Source of the DNA: Sulfolobales archaeon
GTDB lineage: Archaea; Thermoproteota; Thermoprotei_A; Sulfolobales; Desulfurococcaceae
Assembly: GCA_025059075.1 (NCBI GenBank)
Contig: JANXDZ010000001.1
Coordinates: 1-64,000, forward strand
Length of the DNA stretch: 64,000 nt
Direction of reading: 5' to 3'
In this document: piece by piece, positions 25,971 to 33,695 of the stretch
Layout: each line of letters opens with the position of its first letter
How positions within the stretch are numbered: position 1 is the first letter of the stretch
The notes under the pieces: generated by a model
Database searches by the model: none
The model's input: the letters and a program-made list of their open reading frames with translations, nothing else
What the model was told of the DNA's origin: nothing
Position numbers and translations under genes: made by a program

Positions 25971-26717
25971 CTATTTCTTTAACCTAGCCTCTAAGCTCTT
26001 GATTATAGGTGGAGAAAGGATCATTAGGAACGGTATTTCAGTATAATAAGTCCACATAAACCATATTAAAGCCATAGCTAGTGATGCATCTGCTACTCCT
26101 CCTGGAAGCGGTAGAAACTGGCTGTAGAACCATAGGCCTACGCCTATTATTGCTGAACCACTCATTAATCCAATAGTGTAAGCTATTGCTTGGTTTGAGG
26201 GAATGTACTCCCTGTAAATAGTCATTGAGATCGCTGTTGGAGCTAGGCTAATTATTGAAATAGCTAGATAAGTTAGAGCTATTGATAATTCAATTAAGTT
26301 AGTGTAATATAGTAATACGATTACTAATGGAGGCACTGCTTGAAGAATAATGCTGAATATGTAAGTTAACCTTGGCTTAAAGCCAGCCATTCTCCTAGCT
26401 ATGTATCCAATTAAGTGGAAGCAAACGTAGTTTGCTGGAACGCCTACAGTTAAGCTAAGTAAGGCATTGCCGTGTACAAGCATATCACTGATGAATATCC
26501 CTGCTGCTGCACCAATACCTCCAACAACTGGTGAAAAAACTACTGAAAATACAGCTGGTATAAATACAGCTGGCCAGAATCTAACGACGCCTACTCCAAT
26601 GGCAAATACACCTAAGTGAGTTAAGTAGCCTACTAATGCGTAGAGAGCAGCATTCATTCCTGCAAGCACTATATCCCTTACCTCCAATAATCCCCCCTCT
26701 ATAGCTTTATTCAACAA
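25971..26717 (-). CDS. ECF transporter substrate-binding S component
   Basis: A 248-residue membrane protein with about six hydrophobic helices and little soluble sequence. Topology, glycine-rich helices (AIGVGVVRFWPAVFIPAVFS) and adjacency to EcfA and EcfT fit an S component, the ligand-binding subunit of an ECF transporter. The ligand cannot be read. Pantoate kinase is the next gene, 15 bases downstream, which makes pantoate or pantothenate plausible. The start is uncertain, because TTG and GTG codons within the first 17 residues also follow purine-rich sites. Confidence 0.7.
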   Translation of the reverse strand: MLNKAIEGGLLEVRDIVLAGMNAALYALVGYLTHLGVFAIGVGVVRFWPAVFIPAVFSVVFSPVVGGIGAAAGIFISDMLVHGNALLSLTVGVPANYVCFHLIGYIARRMAGFKPRLTYIFSIILQAVPPLVIVLLYYTNLIELSIALTYLAISIISLAPTAISMTIYREYIPSNQAIAYTIGLMSGSAIIGVGLWFYSQFLPLPGGVADASLAMALIWFMWTYYTEIPFLMILSPPIIKSLEARLKK

Positions 26718-26793
26718 GCATTGTGTCTAAATGAATCTACAATGAATTGAAGCTTATTAACTTATGTTACAGCTAGGCATGTAGGTGTATGAG

Positions 26794-27750
26794 TTGAAGT
26801 TTATTGACTCCTTTACAGCCTTGATCTCGAGCTCTATTTCGCTAGAGGTATCTGCTTATCCAAAGCCAGGCAATGTGCATAGGCTCTCAGATCACGTGGA
26901 TAAATTCTTTGAGGATTTCGTAGTAGCAAGCCACGTAGCACATGGGTGGATTAGGAGAGGAGTGTTAAGGGGGTATAGAGATTCCTATAGCAAGTACTTA
27001 GTTGGAGACATAATTTATGGAATGGTTAAGGAAAGCATGGAGGTTACAGGCAGCTCAAACACTATCCTAGGCATAGCGATACTGCTATCGCCTCTCTCAA
27101 TAGCTTTAGGGAAGTGCTTAAAGGAAGGTGTTGTAAGGGCTTCCCGCATAACTTCAGTGGCTAGAGATGTATTAGAAAAGAACTCTACAACTCTTGACTC
27201 AATAGCGTTATACCGCGCCATAAGGCATGCTTCACCTAGCTACATAAGGAGAAGCGATAAAACAAGTGGGCCCCCCAACGTCTGGAGCAAGGACTATAGG
27301 CGCAAGATACTGGAGGGTAATTACAGGCTGTGGGAAGTTCTTGTAGCAAGCTCTTCAGTCGACGTAGTCTCCAAAGAAGTAGTTGAAGGATACCCTAGAT
27401 CGCTTAAAGCAGCAAGCTACCTTAACGATAGGTTGAACACTCATGGAAATTGGAATAGGGCAGTTGTTGAAGCATACTTATTCATACTTAGCAAAGATAT
27501 TGATACACTAGTTTTTAGGAAGCATGGAGCTAGAGTCGCTGAAGAAGTTGGGGAAAGAGCTGGAGAAATCCTATATGAAGTAGAGAAGGCTGGGGAAGAG
27601 TGGTTTAAGCAAGTTATAGAATTAGACAAAGACCTTAGGGCTAAGGGCATTAACCCAGGTTCAGCTGCAGATATAACTGCTGCTACAATAGCTTTACACA
27701 ACATAGACTGTAGAAGAAGAATTCTTAGGAAAGTAGAGCAAGAGCGGTAA
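26794..27750 (+). CDS. CitG-like (triphosphoribosyl-dephospho-CoA synthase family) protein
   Basis: About 318 residues of the CitG/MdcB family, all helical. The signature AYPKPGNVHRL is near the N-terminus, and NPGSAADITAATIAL near the C-terminus. Bacterial CitG makes the citrate-lyase prosthetic group from ATP and dephospho-CoA. No citrate lyase is here, and archaeal relatives near C1 genes have no proven reaction; one involving a phosphoribosyl or CoA-like cofactor is an inference. AGGTG at 26783 with six bases to TTG 26794 supports that start over GTG 26785. Downstream of, and divergent from, the ECF S component gene. Confidence 0.8.
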   Translation: MKFIDSFTALISSSISLEVSAYPKPGNVHRLSDHVDKFFEDFVVASHVAHGWIRRGVLRGYRDSYSKYLVGDIIYGMVKESMEVTGSSNTILGIAILLSPLSIALGKCLKEGVVRASRITSVARDVLEKNSTTLDSIALYRAIRHASPSYIRRSDKTSGPPNVWSKDYRRKILEGNYRLWEVLVASSSVDVVSKEVVEGYPRSLKAASYLNDRLNTHGNWNRAVVEAYLFILSKDIDTLVFRKHGARVAEEVGERAGEILYEVEKAGEEWFKQVIELDKDLRAKGINPGSAADITAATIALHNIDCRRRILRKVEQER

Positions 27751-27818
27751 TACTTAGCTCATGGAGATATATTGTTGTGTAATTCAACACTTTATCCAGA
27801 GAGTTAGGGGAGTCACCA

Positions 27819-28262
27819 ATGGATCTACTTACAATAGCTCTACTAGGCCTTATGAGCATAGTAACTGTTGAAACTTATGCAACGCTAAAGATATACCTAA
27901 AGTATGGAGAGACTTATGCTAACTTACTTGAGAGAATAACTTTACTTGAGAGGAGGAGCTCAGATCTTGGGAGAAGGCTTAAAGCCCTTGACTCTAGGCT
28001 AAAGGACGTTGAACTAAAGGTTGAAGCTCTAGAGGACATACAGTTAAACATGAGCTTGCTATCACTAAATGGCAGTACTAAGAGGAAGAGAAGTAAGAAG
28101 AGTTCCTTAAATGATGATTTAAGCAAGGAGGTTCTAAGACTAAAGATACTTGCATTAAGAAGAAGAGGCCTATCTGAAGGAGAAATAGCTGAAAAACTCA
28201 ACATTACTGTAGATACAGTTCGAGAACTCATAAAGGATTTTGAGGAACGAGCTGAGAAATAG
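27819..28262 (+). CDS. Membrane-anchored coiled-coil protein with C-terminal HTH
   Basis: A 147-residue protein with three parts: an N-terminal membrane helix (LLTIALLGLMSIVTVETYA), a charged coiled coil (about 30-80) rich in Leu, Arg and Lys, and a C-terminal helix-turn-helix (RRRGLSEGEIAEKLNITVDT followed by VRELI). A Lys/Arg-rich linker separates coil and HTH. The architecture suggests a DNA-binding domain tethered to the membrane. I do not recognise a characterised family. It starts 68 bases after the CitG-like gene and may share its transcript. Confidence 0.75.
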   Translation: MDLLTIALLGLMSIVTVETYATLKIYLKYGETYANLLERITLLERRSSDLGRRLKALDSRLKDVELKVEALEDIQLNMSLLSLNGSTKRKRSKKSSLNDDLSKEVLRLKILALRRRGLSEGEIAEKLNITVDTVRELIKDFEERAEK

Positions 28263-28472
28263 CGTTATCACATAGTGCTTAATAGCTTAAAGTAGCCATA
28301 AAATGATCTAGAAATACCGATAGAGTATGGAGTCGCCATAGACTTTACCCCAGGCAGTGAACTAAGTGAAGGAACCCACGTTCTTCAGGTCAGGAGAATA
28401 TCTATAGCGAAATCTGTGATGTTAATAAGTCAGGTAAATATGTCAAGCTAGTAGTTATTAATGGAGAGCATT

Positions 28473-28551
<79 letters not shown>

Positions 28552-28677
28552 TCTTCAACTAAAATGATAGACAGTGGGTTTATATTCTTTAAATTTAAAT
28601 GCTGCTGGCAATAAGTGAAGACGTATTAGCGATCTCTTCATTGCATTGCTCAAGTCGTTGAAGCCGTGGAGCTATGC

Positions 28678-29361
28678 TTACAACCTAGCTGAAATCCTTA
28701 GCCCTGGAATCGATGTCTTTCTTTCAATGAATTTAAATGCCTCAGTAGCCGCTATTGAGAATGCTACGTATATTACTGCTATAATTGAGTACACCTCTAT
28801 GTATAGAAAAGTCCTGCTCCCAATGAATTTACTTACATAGATCAGCTCTGGAACCGTGATGAAGTAAGCTACTGAAGAGTACTTAAATAAGTAGATCAAT
28901 TCATTTGCTAAAGTTGGTATAGCTATTCTAATTGATTGAGGCAGTATGACTTCCCTAATTGCTTGAAGCTTAGTTAGCCCAATGGACAGCGCCGCCTCCC
29001 ACTGTGAGTAACTTATGGAGCTCATTGAAGCCCTCAAGTACTCTGATTGATAGGCTGCTGAATTCAGCCCAATAGCTATGATTGCTGCTGGCAAAGGATC
29101 TAGGGCTAAGTCTACTCTGGGTAAAACGTAGTATATGAGGAATAGTTGGATAAGCATTGGAGTCCCCCTAGTTAGTTCAACAAATGCTTGGCAGAGGGCT
29201 TTAACAAACCCTGGGCCGTAAGCTCTAGAAATAGATATCAATACACCTAGAGCAAAGCCAATTAAGTAGGATGAAGCAGTTAAGTAGAAGGATATCAGTA
29301 AGCCGTTGAGTAAGAAACTTCCATAGGAGTTCACTAAGTCTAATAGTTTGTCAAGAGACAT
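28678..29361 (-). CDS. Polar amino-acid ABC transporter permease (copy 1)
   Basis: A 227-residue HisM/GlnP-like permease with about five helices and the cytoplasmic EAA loop (QWEAALSIGLTKLQAIREVI followed by LPQSIRIAIP) that docks on the ATPase. Distal gene of a four-gene minus-strand operon: binding protein, permease, ATPase, permease. AGGTGA lies before the ATG. Together with the other permease it should form the heterodimeric membrane channel. Substrate: polar amino acids such as glutamine, glutamate or arginine; the exact one is unknown. Confidence 0.88.
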   Translation of the reverse strand: MSLDKLLDLVNSYGSFLLNGLLISFYLTASSYLIGFALGVLISISRAYGPGFVKALCQAFVELTRGTPMLIQLFLIYYVLPRVDLALDPLPAAIIAIGLNSAAYQSEYLRASMSSISYSQWEAALSIGLTKLQAIREVILPQSIRIAIPTLANELIYLFKYSSVAYFITVPELIYVSKFIGSRTFLYIEVYSIIAVIYVAFSIAATEAFKFIERKTSIPGLRISARL

Positions 29362-29370
29362 TGCTTCACC

Positions 29371-30123
29371 TTACTTCAATGAATATACGTATTGCATTCT
29401 CTCCATAAATCTACGGACTCTCTCATTCCTAGGCCTAAGGATGACTTCTTCTGGAGGACCTCTTTCTACAATAGCACCTGAATCCATGAATACTACTTCA
29501 TCAGCAACTTTCATTGCAAAGCCAAGCTCATGCGTTACTACAATCATCGTCATCCTCTCCTTAGACATCTTTTCCATGACTCTTAGAACTTCCCATATCA
29601 ACTCTGGGTCAAGAGCTGACGTAGGTTCATCAAATAGCACGAGCCTAGGGCTCATAGCTATAGCTCTAGCTATAGCAACTCTCTGCTGCTGTCCACCAGA
29701 CAGTTGGGCAGGATACTTACTCCAAAGGTCTTCACTTATACCTACTGAAAGCAGTGATTCCCTAGCTACTTTAAATGCATCATCTCTATTCATCCCCTTT
29801 ACTTTAATTAATCCAAGCATGACGTTCTCGAGAGCTGTTAAGTGGTTAAATAAATTGAAGTGCTGGAAGACAAAGCCTATTTTGCTTCTAACTCTAGCTA
29901 CGTTAACTCCTGGAGCAGTGACTTCTTCTCCATCTAAGATTATGCTGCCTCTATCTGGCTTAATCAATAAGTTGATGCATCTAAGTAAAGTAGATTTACC
30001 TGCCCCTGAGGGCCCTAGTATTACTTTAGCTTCTCCTTCTCTAACGCTGAATGAAACTCCTCTTAACACAGGGCTCTTGCCGAAGAACTTCCATAAGTTA
30101 CTTACCTCCAATACTACCTTCAT
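29371..30123 (-). CDS. Polar amino-acid ABC transporter ATP-binding protein
   Basis: A 250-residue GlnQ/HisP-type ATPase. Walker A LGPSGAGKSTLLRCINLL, Q-loop FQHFNLF, signature LSGGQQQR, Walker B LVLFDEPTSALDP and switch VVTHEL are all intact. Lies between the two permease genes, 9 bases from the downstream one. Powers import of a polar amino acid. Confidence 0.92.
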   Translation of the reverse strand: MKVVLEVSNLWKFFGKSPVLRGVSFSVREGEAKVILGPSGAGKSTLLRCINLLIKPDRGSIILDGEEVTAPGVNVARVRSKIGFVFQHFNLFNHLTALENVMLGLIKVKGMNRDDAFKVARESLLSVGISEDLWSKYPAQLSGGQQQRVAIARAIAMSPRLVLFDEPTSALDPELIWEVLRVMEKMSKERMTMIVVTHELGFAMKVADEVVFMDSGAIVERGPPEEVILRPRNERVRRFMERMQYVYSLK

Positions 30124-30139
30124 GTATCATCACCTCACA

Positions 30140-30796
30140 CTATACAGCTGCTACACCCATAGCTAAGAGCTTCCTCCTAGCTCTCTCTGAAATTATTGAA
30201 AGCGGGTAGCATATGCTGAAGTACACTATTGATACAAGGATGAGGGGCTGGAGATAGTCTAGGACTACTTGAGCAACATGAACGGCTTGTGTAAAGAGCT
30301 CTGTAACCCCTATGGCATAGGCTATCGAAGAGTCCTTGAGGACTATTGTAAACTCATTTAACCAGCCTGGGAGAGCTGCTCTAAAAGCTTGTGGAGCAAT
30401 GATGTATCTAAAGGCAGCCCACTTCGATAAACCAATTGAGTAAGCTGCCTCCAGCTGCCTTTCCCCAACTCCTTCTATAGCTCCTCTAAATAATTGTGCT
30501 TGGTAGCCTGAGTCAACTATTGTTATACCAATTATTGCTGATGCAATGTTTGGTAGAGCTATCCCCACTCTAGGAAGGCCATAGAATACTAGGAGTAGAG
30601 CTAGGAGTAACGGCACTCCCCTAAGCACTCTAGTAACCCAGTCTACTGTAATTGAAATAGGCTTAGGGGAGAATACCTCAATGAATGCCATTAGAAGCCC
30701 GAGCAGTGTTGCAAGTAAAAAGCCTGCAGTAGAAAGAATTAAAGTATTCCATACACCCATGAGTATTACTGGAACATATGTTAAAAAGCCATTCAT
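30140..30796 (-). CDS. Polar amino-acid ABC transporter permease (copy 2)
   Basis: A 218-residue permease homologous to copy 1, with an N-terminal FLTYVPVILMGVWNTLILS and an EAA-type loop (RQLEAAYSIGLSKWAAFRYI, then IAPQAFRAALP). Follows the binding-protein gene after 13 bases and precedes the ATPase. With copy 1 it should make a heterodimeric channel. Confidence 0.9.
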   Translation of the reverse strand: MNGFLTYVPVILMGVWNTLILSTAGFLLATLLGLLMAFIEVFSPKPISITVDWVTRVLRGVPLLLALLLVFYGLPRVGIALPNIASAIIGITIVDSGYQAQLFRGAIEGVGERQLEAAYSIGLSKWAAFRYIIAPQAFRAALPGWLNEFTIVLKDSSIAYAIGVTELFTQAVHVAQVVLDYLQPLILVSIVYFSICYPLSIISERARRKLLAMGVAAV

Positions 30797-30809
30797 TTAC
30801 AGAGACCCT

Positions 30810-31586
30810 TCAGCCCCCGAGGTATTTATCAATTATTTGAATCCATTCATCAGTTTTTAAAAATTCTTCAAGGGCTTCATTGAGTTTGTTTAGCAACTCA
30901 ACATCATCCTTTCTAACGGCTAAGCCGTACTTCTCCCCAGTTTGTATTACTGCTGAAACTTCTACATTGTATTCCTTAGCAAACATTTGAGCTACTGGTG
31001 AATCAACTATAACTGCATCAAGCCTTCCGTTAACTAAGTCTACTACTGCTAAGACATAGCTTGAGTAACTCCTTACATCAATGGATTTTCCAGTATTAGT
31101 GATGTAGTCATGCACTAATTGCTCAGCAGTAGTTCCACTTTGAACTCCTACTTTCTTATTAACAAGGTCGTCCAGTGACCGTGGCTTAAAGCCGCTGCCC
31201 ATTACAATTAATATGGCTTGATCAGCTTCCCAATATGGAGTAGTGAATGCAACTACCTCAGCTCTCTCTTCAGTAATAGTCATTCCTGAAGCAATGATGT
31301 CTATTTGCTTATTCAAGAGAGCTGGTATAAGTCCCTCGAAGTCTATTGAAATCACTTCGACTTCGTATCCAAGCCTCTTAGCAATAGCCTTAATTAAGTC
31401 TATGTCTATTCCAACAATATTCCCTTTTTCATCTATGAACTCAAATGGAGGGAAATCAGGTGATGTCCCTACTTTAAGGACTTTTGTAGGAGGTGTAGTT
31501 AGCCGTGGATATATAAGTAAAGAAGCTAAGGCAATAACTACTACTACTGCAACAATTAATACTACAAGGTACTTTGATATAGCCAT
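30810..31586 (-). CDS. Polar amino-acid ABC transporter substrate-binding protein
   Basis: A 258-residue family-3 solute-binding protein. A single N-terminal hydrophobic helix (YLVVLIVAVVVVIALASLLI) with no lipobox Cys anchors it to the membrane. The SBP signature KVGTSPDFPPFEFIDEKGN opens the mature domain, and GIDIDLIKAIAKRLGYEVEV and IASGMTITEERAE are the typical lobes. First gene of the transport operon; AT-rich promoter-like DNA lies before it (about 31620-31660). The ligand is probably a polar amino acid. Confidence 0.9.
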   Translation of the reverse strand: MAISKYLVVLIVAVVVVIALASLLIYPRLTTPPTKVLKVGTSPDFPPFEFIDEKGNIVGIDIDLIKAIAKRLGYEVEVISIDFEGLIPALLNKQIDIIASGMTITEERAEVVAFTTPYWEADQAILIVMGSGFKPRSLDDLVNKKVGVQSGTTAEQLVHDYITNTGKSIDVRSYSSYVLAVVDLVNGRLDAVIVDSPVAQMFAKEYNVEVSAVIQTGEKYGLAVRKDDVELLNKLNEALEEFLKTDEWIQIIDKYLGG

Positions 31587-31751
31587 AGCTTAACGCCTCT
31601 CACATACCCTCTACATAACCTATATATAAGAGTTTCTAACCTTATTTAAATAACGATTATCAATAAGAAAGCGGAAGGGGTACTTCTTAGAGTCCTTCAT
31701 CAATTCAAATAAGCAAGGAAATGGCCATGGGAATTGGTGGTGAGAGAGTGT

Positions 31752-32540
31752 TTAGATTAAGCCAAGTGCTTTAGCAACAACTTCAGTAAGCCTGATTAAG
31801 CCCTTATTTCTAGATGAACCACTGATCTCGAGGATTATTAGTTTATCCCCATGCATTGCGCTTATAACACTATCCCACTTAATGTTTCCCATTAGCGGTA
31901 GTAAATGAAGATCCTGTGTTCCATCGTTATCGTGGACATGGTACATACCTATGTAATCCTCAATAACTTCATGAAAGAGAGCTAAGTCAAGTCCGTTAAC
32001 GTGAGCATGCCCAATGTCGAAGCACACCATTGTATCCTCAAGTCCCTCAACTATCTTCACTAAATCCATTGGTAGAAATCCATAAGTCCTCTGGGAACTG
32101 TTTTCAATGAATATTTTAAAGACGCCGCGAGCCATGGAGTCTATTTCTCTAAAAGCTCTCTTATTTAGATCTCTGGTAGCTTTAAGCATGCTTTCAGTAG
32201 ACATTTCAGTGCTTGGACTTATTTGAAATACGTGGAGTGTTAGTGAATATACTTCAAGTTGTGAAGCAAGCTTAAATAAGCTTTCAACGTTCCTAACGGC
32301 ATTTAATGCACGACGTACATTAAATAGCTCTAGAGGAGCGTGGATAGCTACAAGCCTTACATTAGTTGTTGAAATCAATTCTTTAAGCATTTTAACGTAG
32401 CTTACATCCTTAAGCATTAAGTATTTAGCGTGTGATGCCGTTAATTCAAAGTTTCTTATAACCCTTGCTTCCTCACTAAAAGTATTGACAGCTGCTACTG
32501 GATCAAGATCTTCAATTACTAGGGATGAAATTGCAATCAT
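31752..32540 (-). CDS. Xylose-isomerase-like TIM-barrel protein
   Basis: A 262-residue AP-endonuclease-2/sugar isomerase-epimerase-like TIM barrel. Metal-site residues are suggested by IFIENSSQ, MVCFDIGHAHVNG and MYHVHDNDGTQDLH, which match the usual Glu, Asp/His and His-X-His-X-Asp ligands of this superfamily. Reaction could be sugar epimerisation, isomerisation or inosose dehydration; the superfamily is too broad to say. Divergent from the glycosyltransferase gene. Confidence 0.75.
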   Translation of the reverse strand: MIAISSLVIEDLDPVAAVNTFSEEARVIRNFELTASHAKYLMLKDVSYVKMLKELISTTNVRLVAIHAPLELFNVRRALNAVRNVESLFKLASQLEVYSLTLHVFQISPSTEMSTESMLKATRDLNKRAFREIDSMARGVFKIFIENSSQRTYGFLPMDLVKIVEGLEDTMVCFDIGHAHVNGLDLALFHEVIEDYIGMYHVHDNDGTQDLHLLPLMGNIKWDSVISAMHGDKLIILEISGSSRNKGLIRLTEVVAKALGLI

Positions 32541-32631
32541 TTCCTAAACCACACTCCATTCCTAGAGATGACCATAGCAATATATAGCATTGATGAAGTT
32601 AAGTTAAGCATAGCGTATTGGTGGCTGAGAT

Positions 32632-33690
32632 TTGAGAATAGCCGTTATTCAACGCGAGGATTTAGGCATAGTTTATGGAGTAAATAGATTTGTATTTGAA
32701 TTAGCTAAGGGGTTTAAGAACATAGGTATTGAAACGCACATAGTTGCCCACCACATGTCTAACGACATATGCGTTAAGGCTTGGGGCAGCTTAGATATAC
32801 CAGTTCACTTAATTAGTGGAAAGCCAGGTAATTTAGCTAAAGTACTTTACGACTGGCTTATGGATGGTTCAAGAACTCTAAGTGAGATAGGGGCAGACTG
32901 CGTTGTAATGAATGGAGCTGTTTACTTAAGGAAGGACTTCATCAAGGTAGCCGTAGTCCACGGCCCATTAAAGGAGAAAGTTAGCTTATTTGAGAGACTC
33001 CTACATAGATTCCTACTTAAATCATGTGATGTGAGGATAGCTGTATCAGAACGCACAGCGCTTCAGCTAGAGGAAAAGCTAGGAGTTAAAGCGGATTACA
33101 TTATGCCAGTGTGTATAAATGTTGATGCATTCAACAATTTGTATAAACATGGAATTGTTAGAGAAAACACTATTGTACACATAGGGCTGACTCCCAATAA
33201 GAACCCAGAGCTATCAATAAAGATCGTTAAAATGTTGAGGGAGAAGGGGGTTGATGCAAGGCTAGTTTTATTTGGAATGAATACAAGCTACACTAGGGAG
33301 TTAGTTAAGAAGTATAGTGGAGAACATTACATAGAGTTTAAGCTAAGTATAGCAGGTGATGAAGTTTTAAGAGAGCTAGCTAAAGCCAAAGCCCTCATAC
33401 TTCCATCAACTATAGAGACTTTTTCATATGCATCCCTAGAGGCAATGGCCCTCGGCACCCCTGTAGTAGTATCAGATGCCGTACCACCAAGCTTAGTATT
33501 AAGTGGAGTTACAGGTTATAGAGTGCCTTTAAGTAACGTTAGTGGATATGTAGATGCACTAGAAGCCTTATTAGTAAGACAGGAGTTGTTTGAGGAGCTA
33601 AGCAATAATGCTAGGAGGCATGCTGCTGAATTTAACTGCATTGATATAGCGAGGAAATATGTTGAAATTATATCAAGTTTAAAAAAATGA
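32632..33690 (+). CDS. Glycosyltransferase family 4-type enzyme
   Basis: A 352-residue GT-B fold glycosyltransferase. The C-terminal Glycos_transf_1 signature is visible: an IVHIGLTPNKNPELSIKIVK strand and the sugar-nucleotide-binding LILPSTIETFSYASLEAMAL with the EX7E Glu residues, followed by GTPVVVSD. The N-terminal domain has GVNRFVFELAKGF. It likely adds a sugar to a lipid or protein glycan, consistent with N-glycosylated surface proteins encoded in the window; acceptor unknown. Start TTG behind a GGTGG site. Confidence 0.85.
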   Translation: MRIAVIQREDLGIVYGVNRFVFELAKGFKNIGIETHIVAHHMSNDICVKAWGSLDIPVHLISGKPGNLAKVLYDWLMDGSRTLSEIGADCVVMNGAVYLRKDFIKVAVVHGPLKEKVSLFERLLHRFLLKSCDVRIAVSERTALQLEEKLGVKADYIMPVCINVDAFNNLYKHGIVRENTIVHIGLTPNKNPELSIKIVKMLREKGVDARLVLFGMNTSYTRELVKKYSGEHYIEFKLSIAGDEVLRELAKAKALILPSTIETFSYASLEAMALGTPVVVSDAVPPSLVLSGVTGYRVPLSNVSGYVDALEALLVRQELFEELSNNARRHAAEFNCIDIARKYVEIISSLKK

Positions 33691-33695
33691 ATTAA

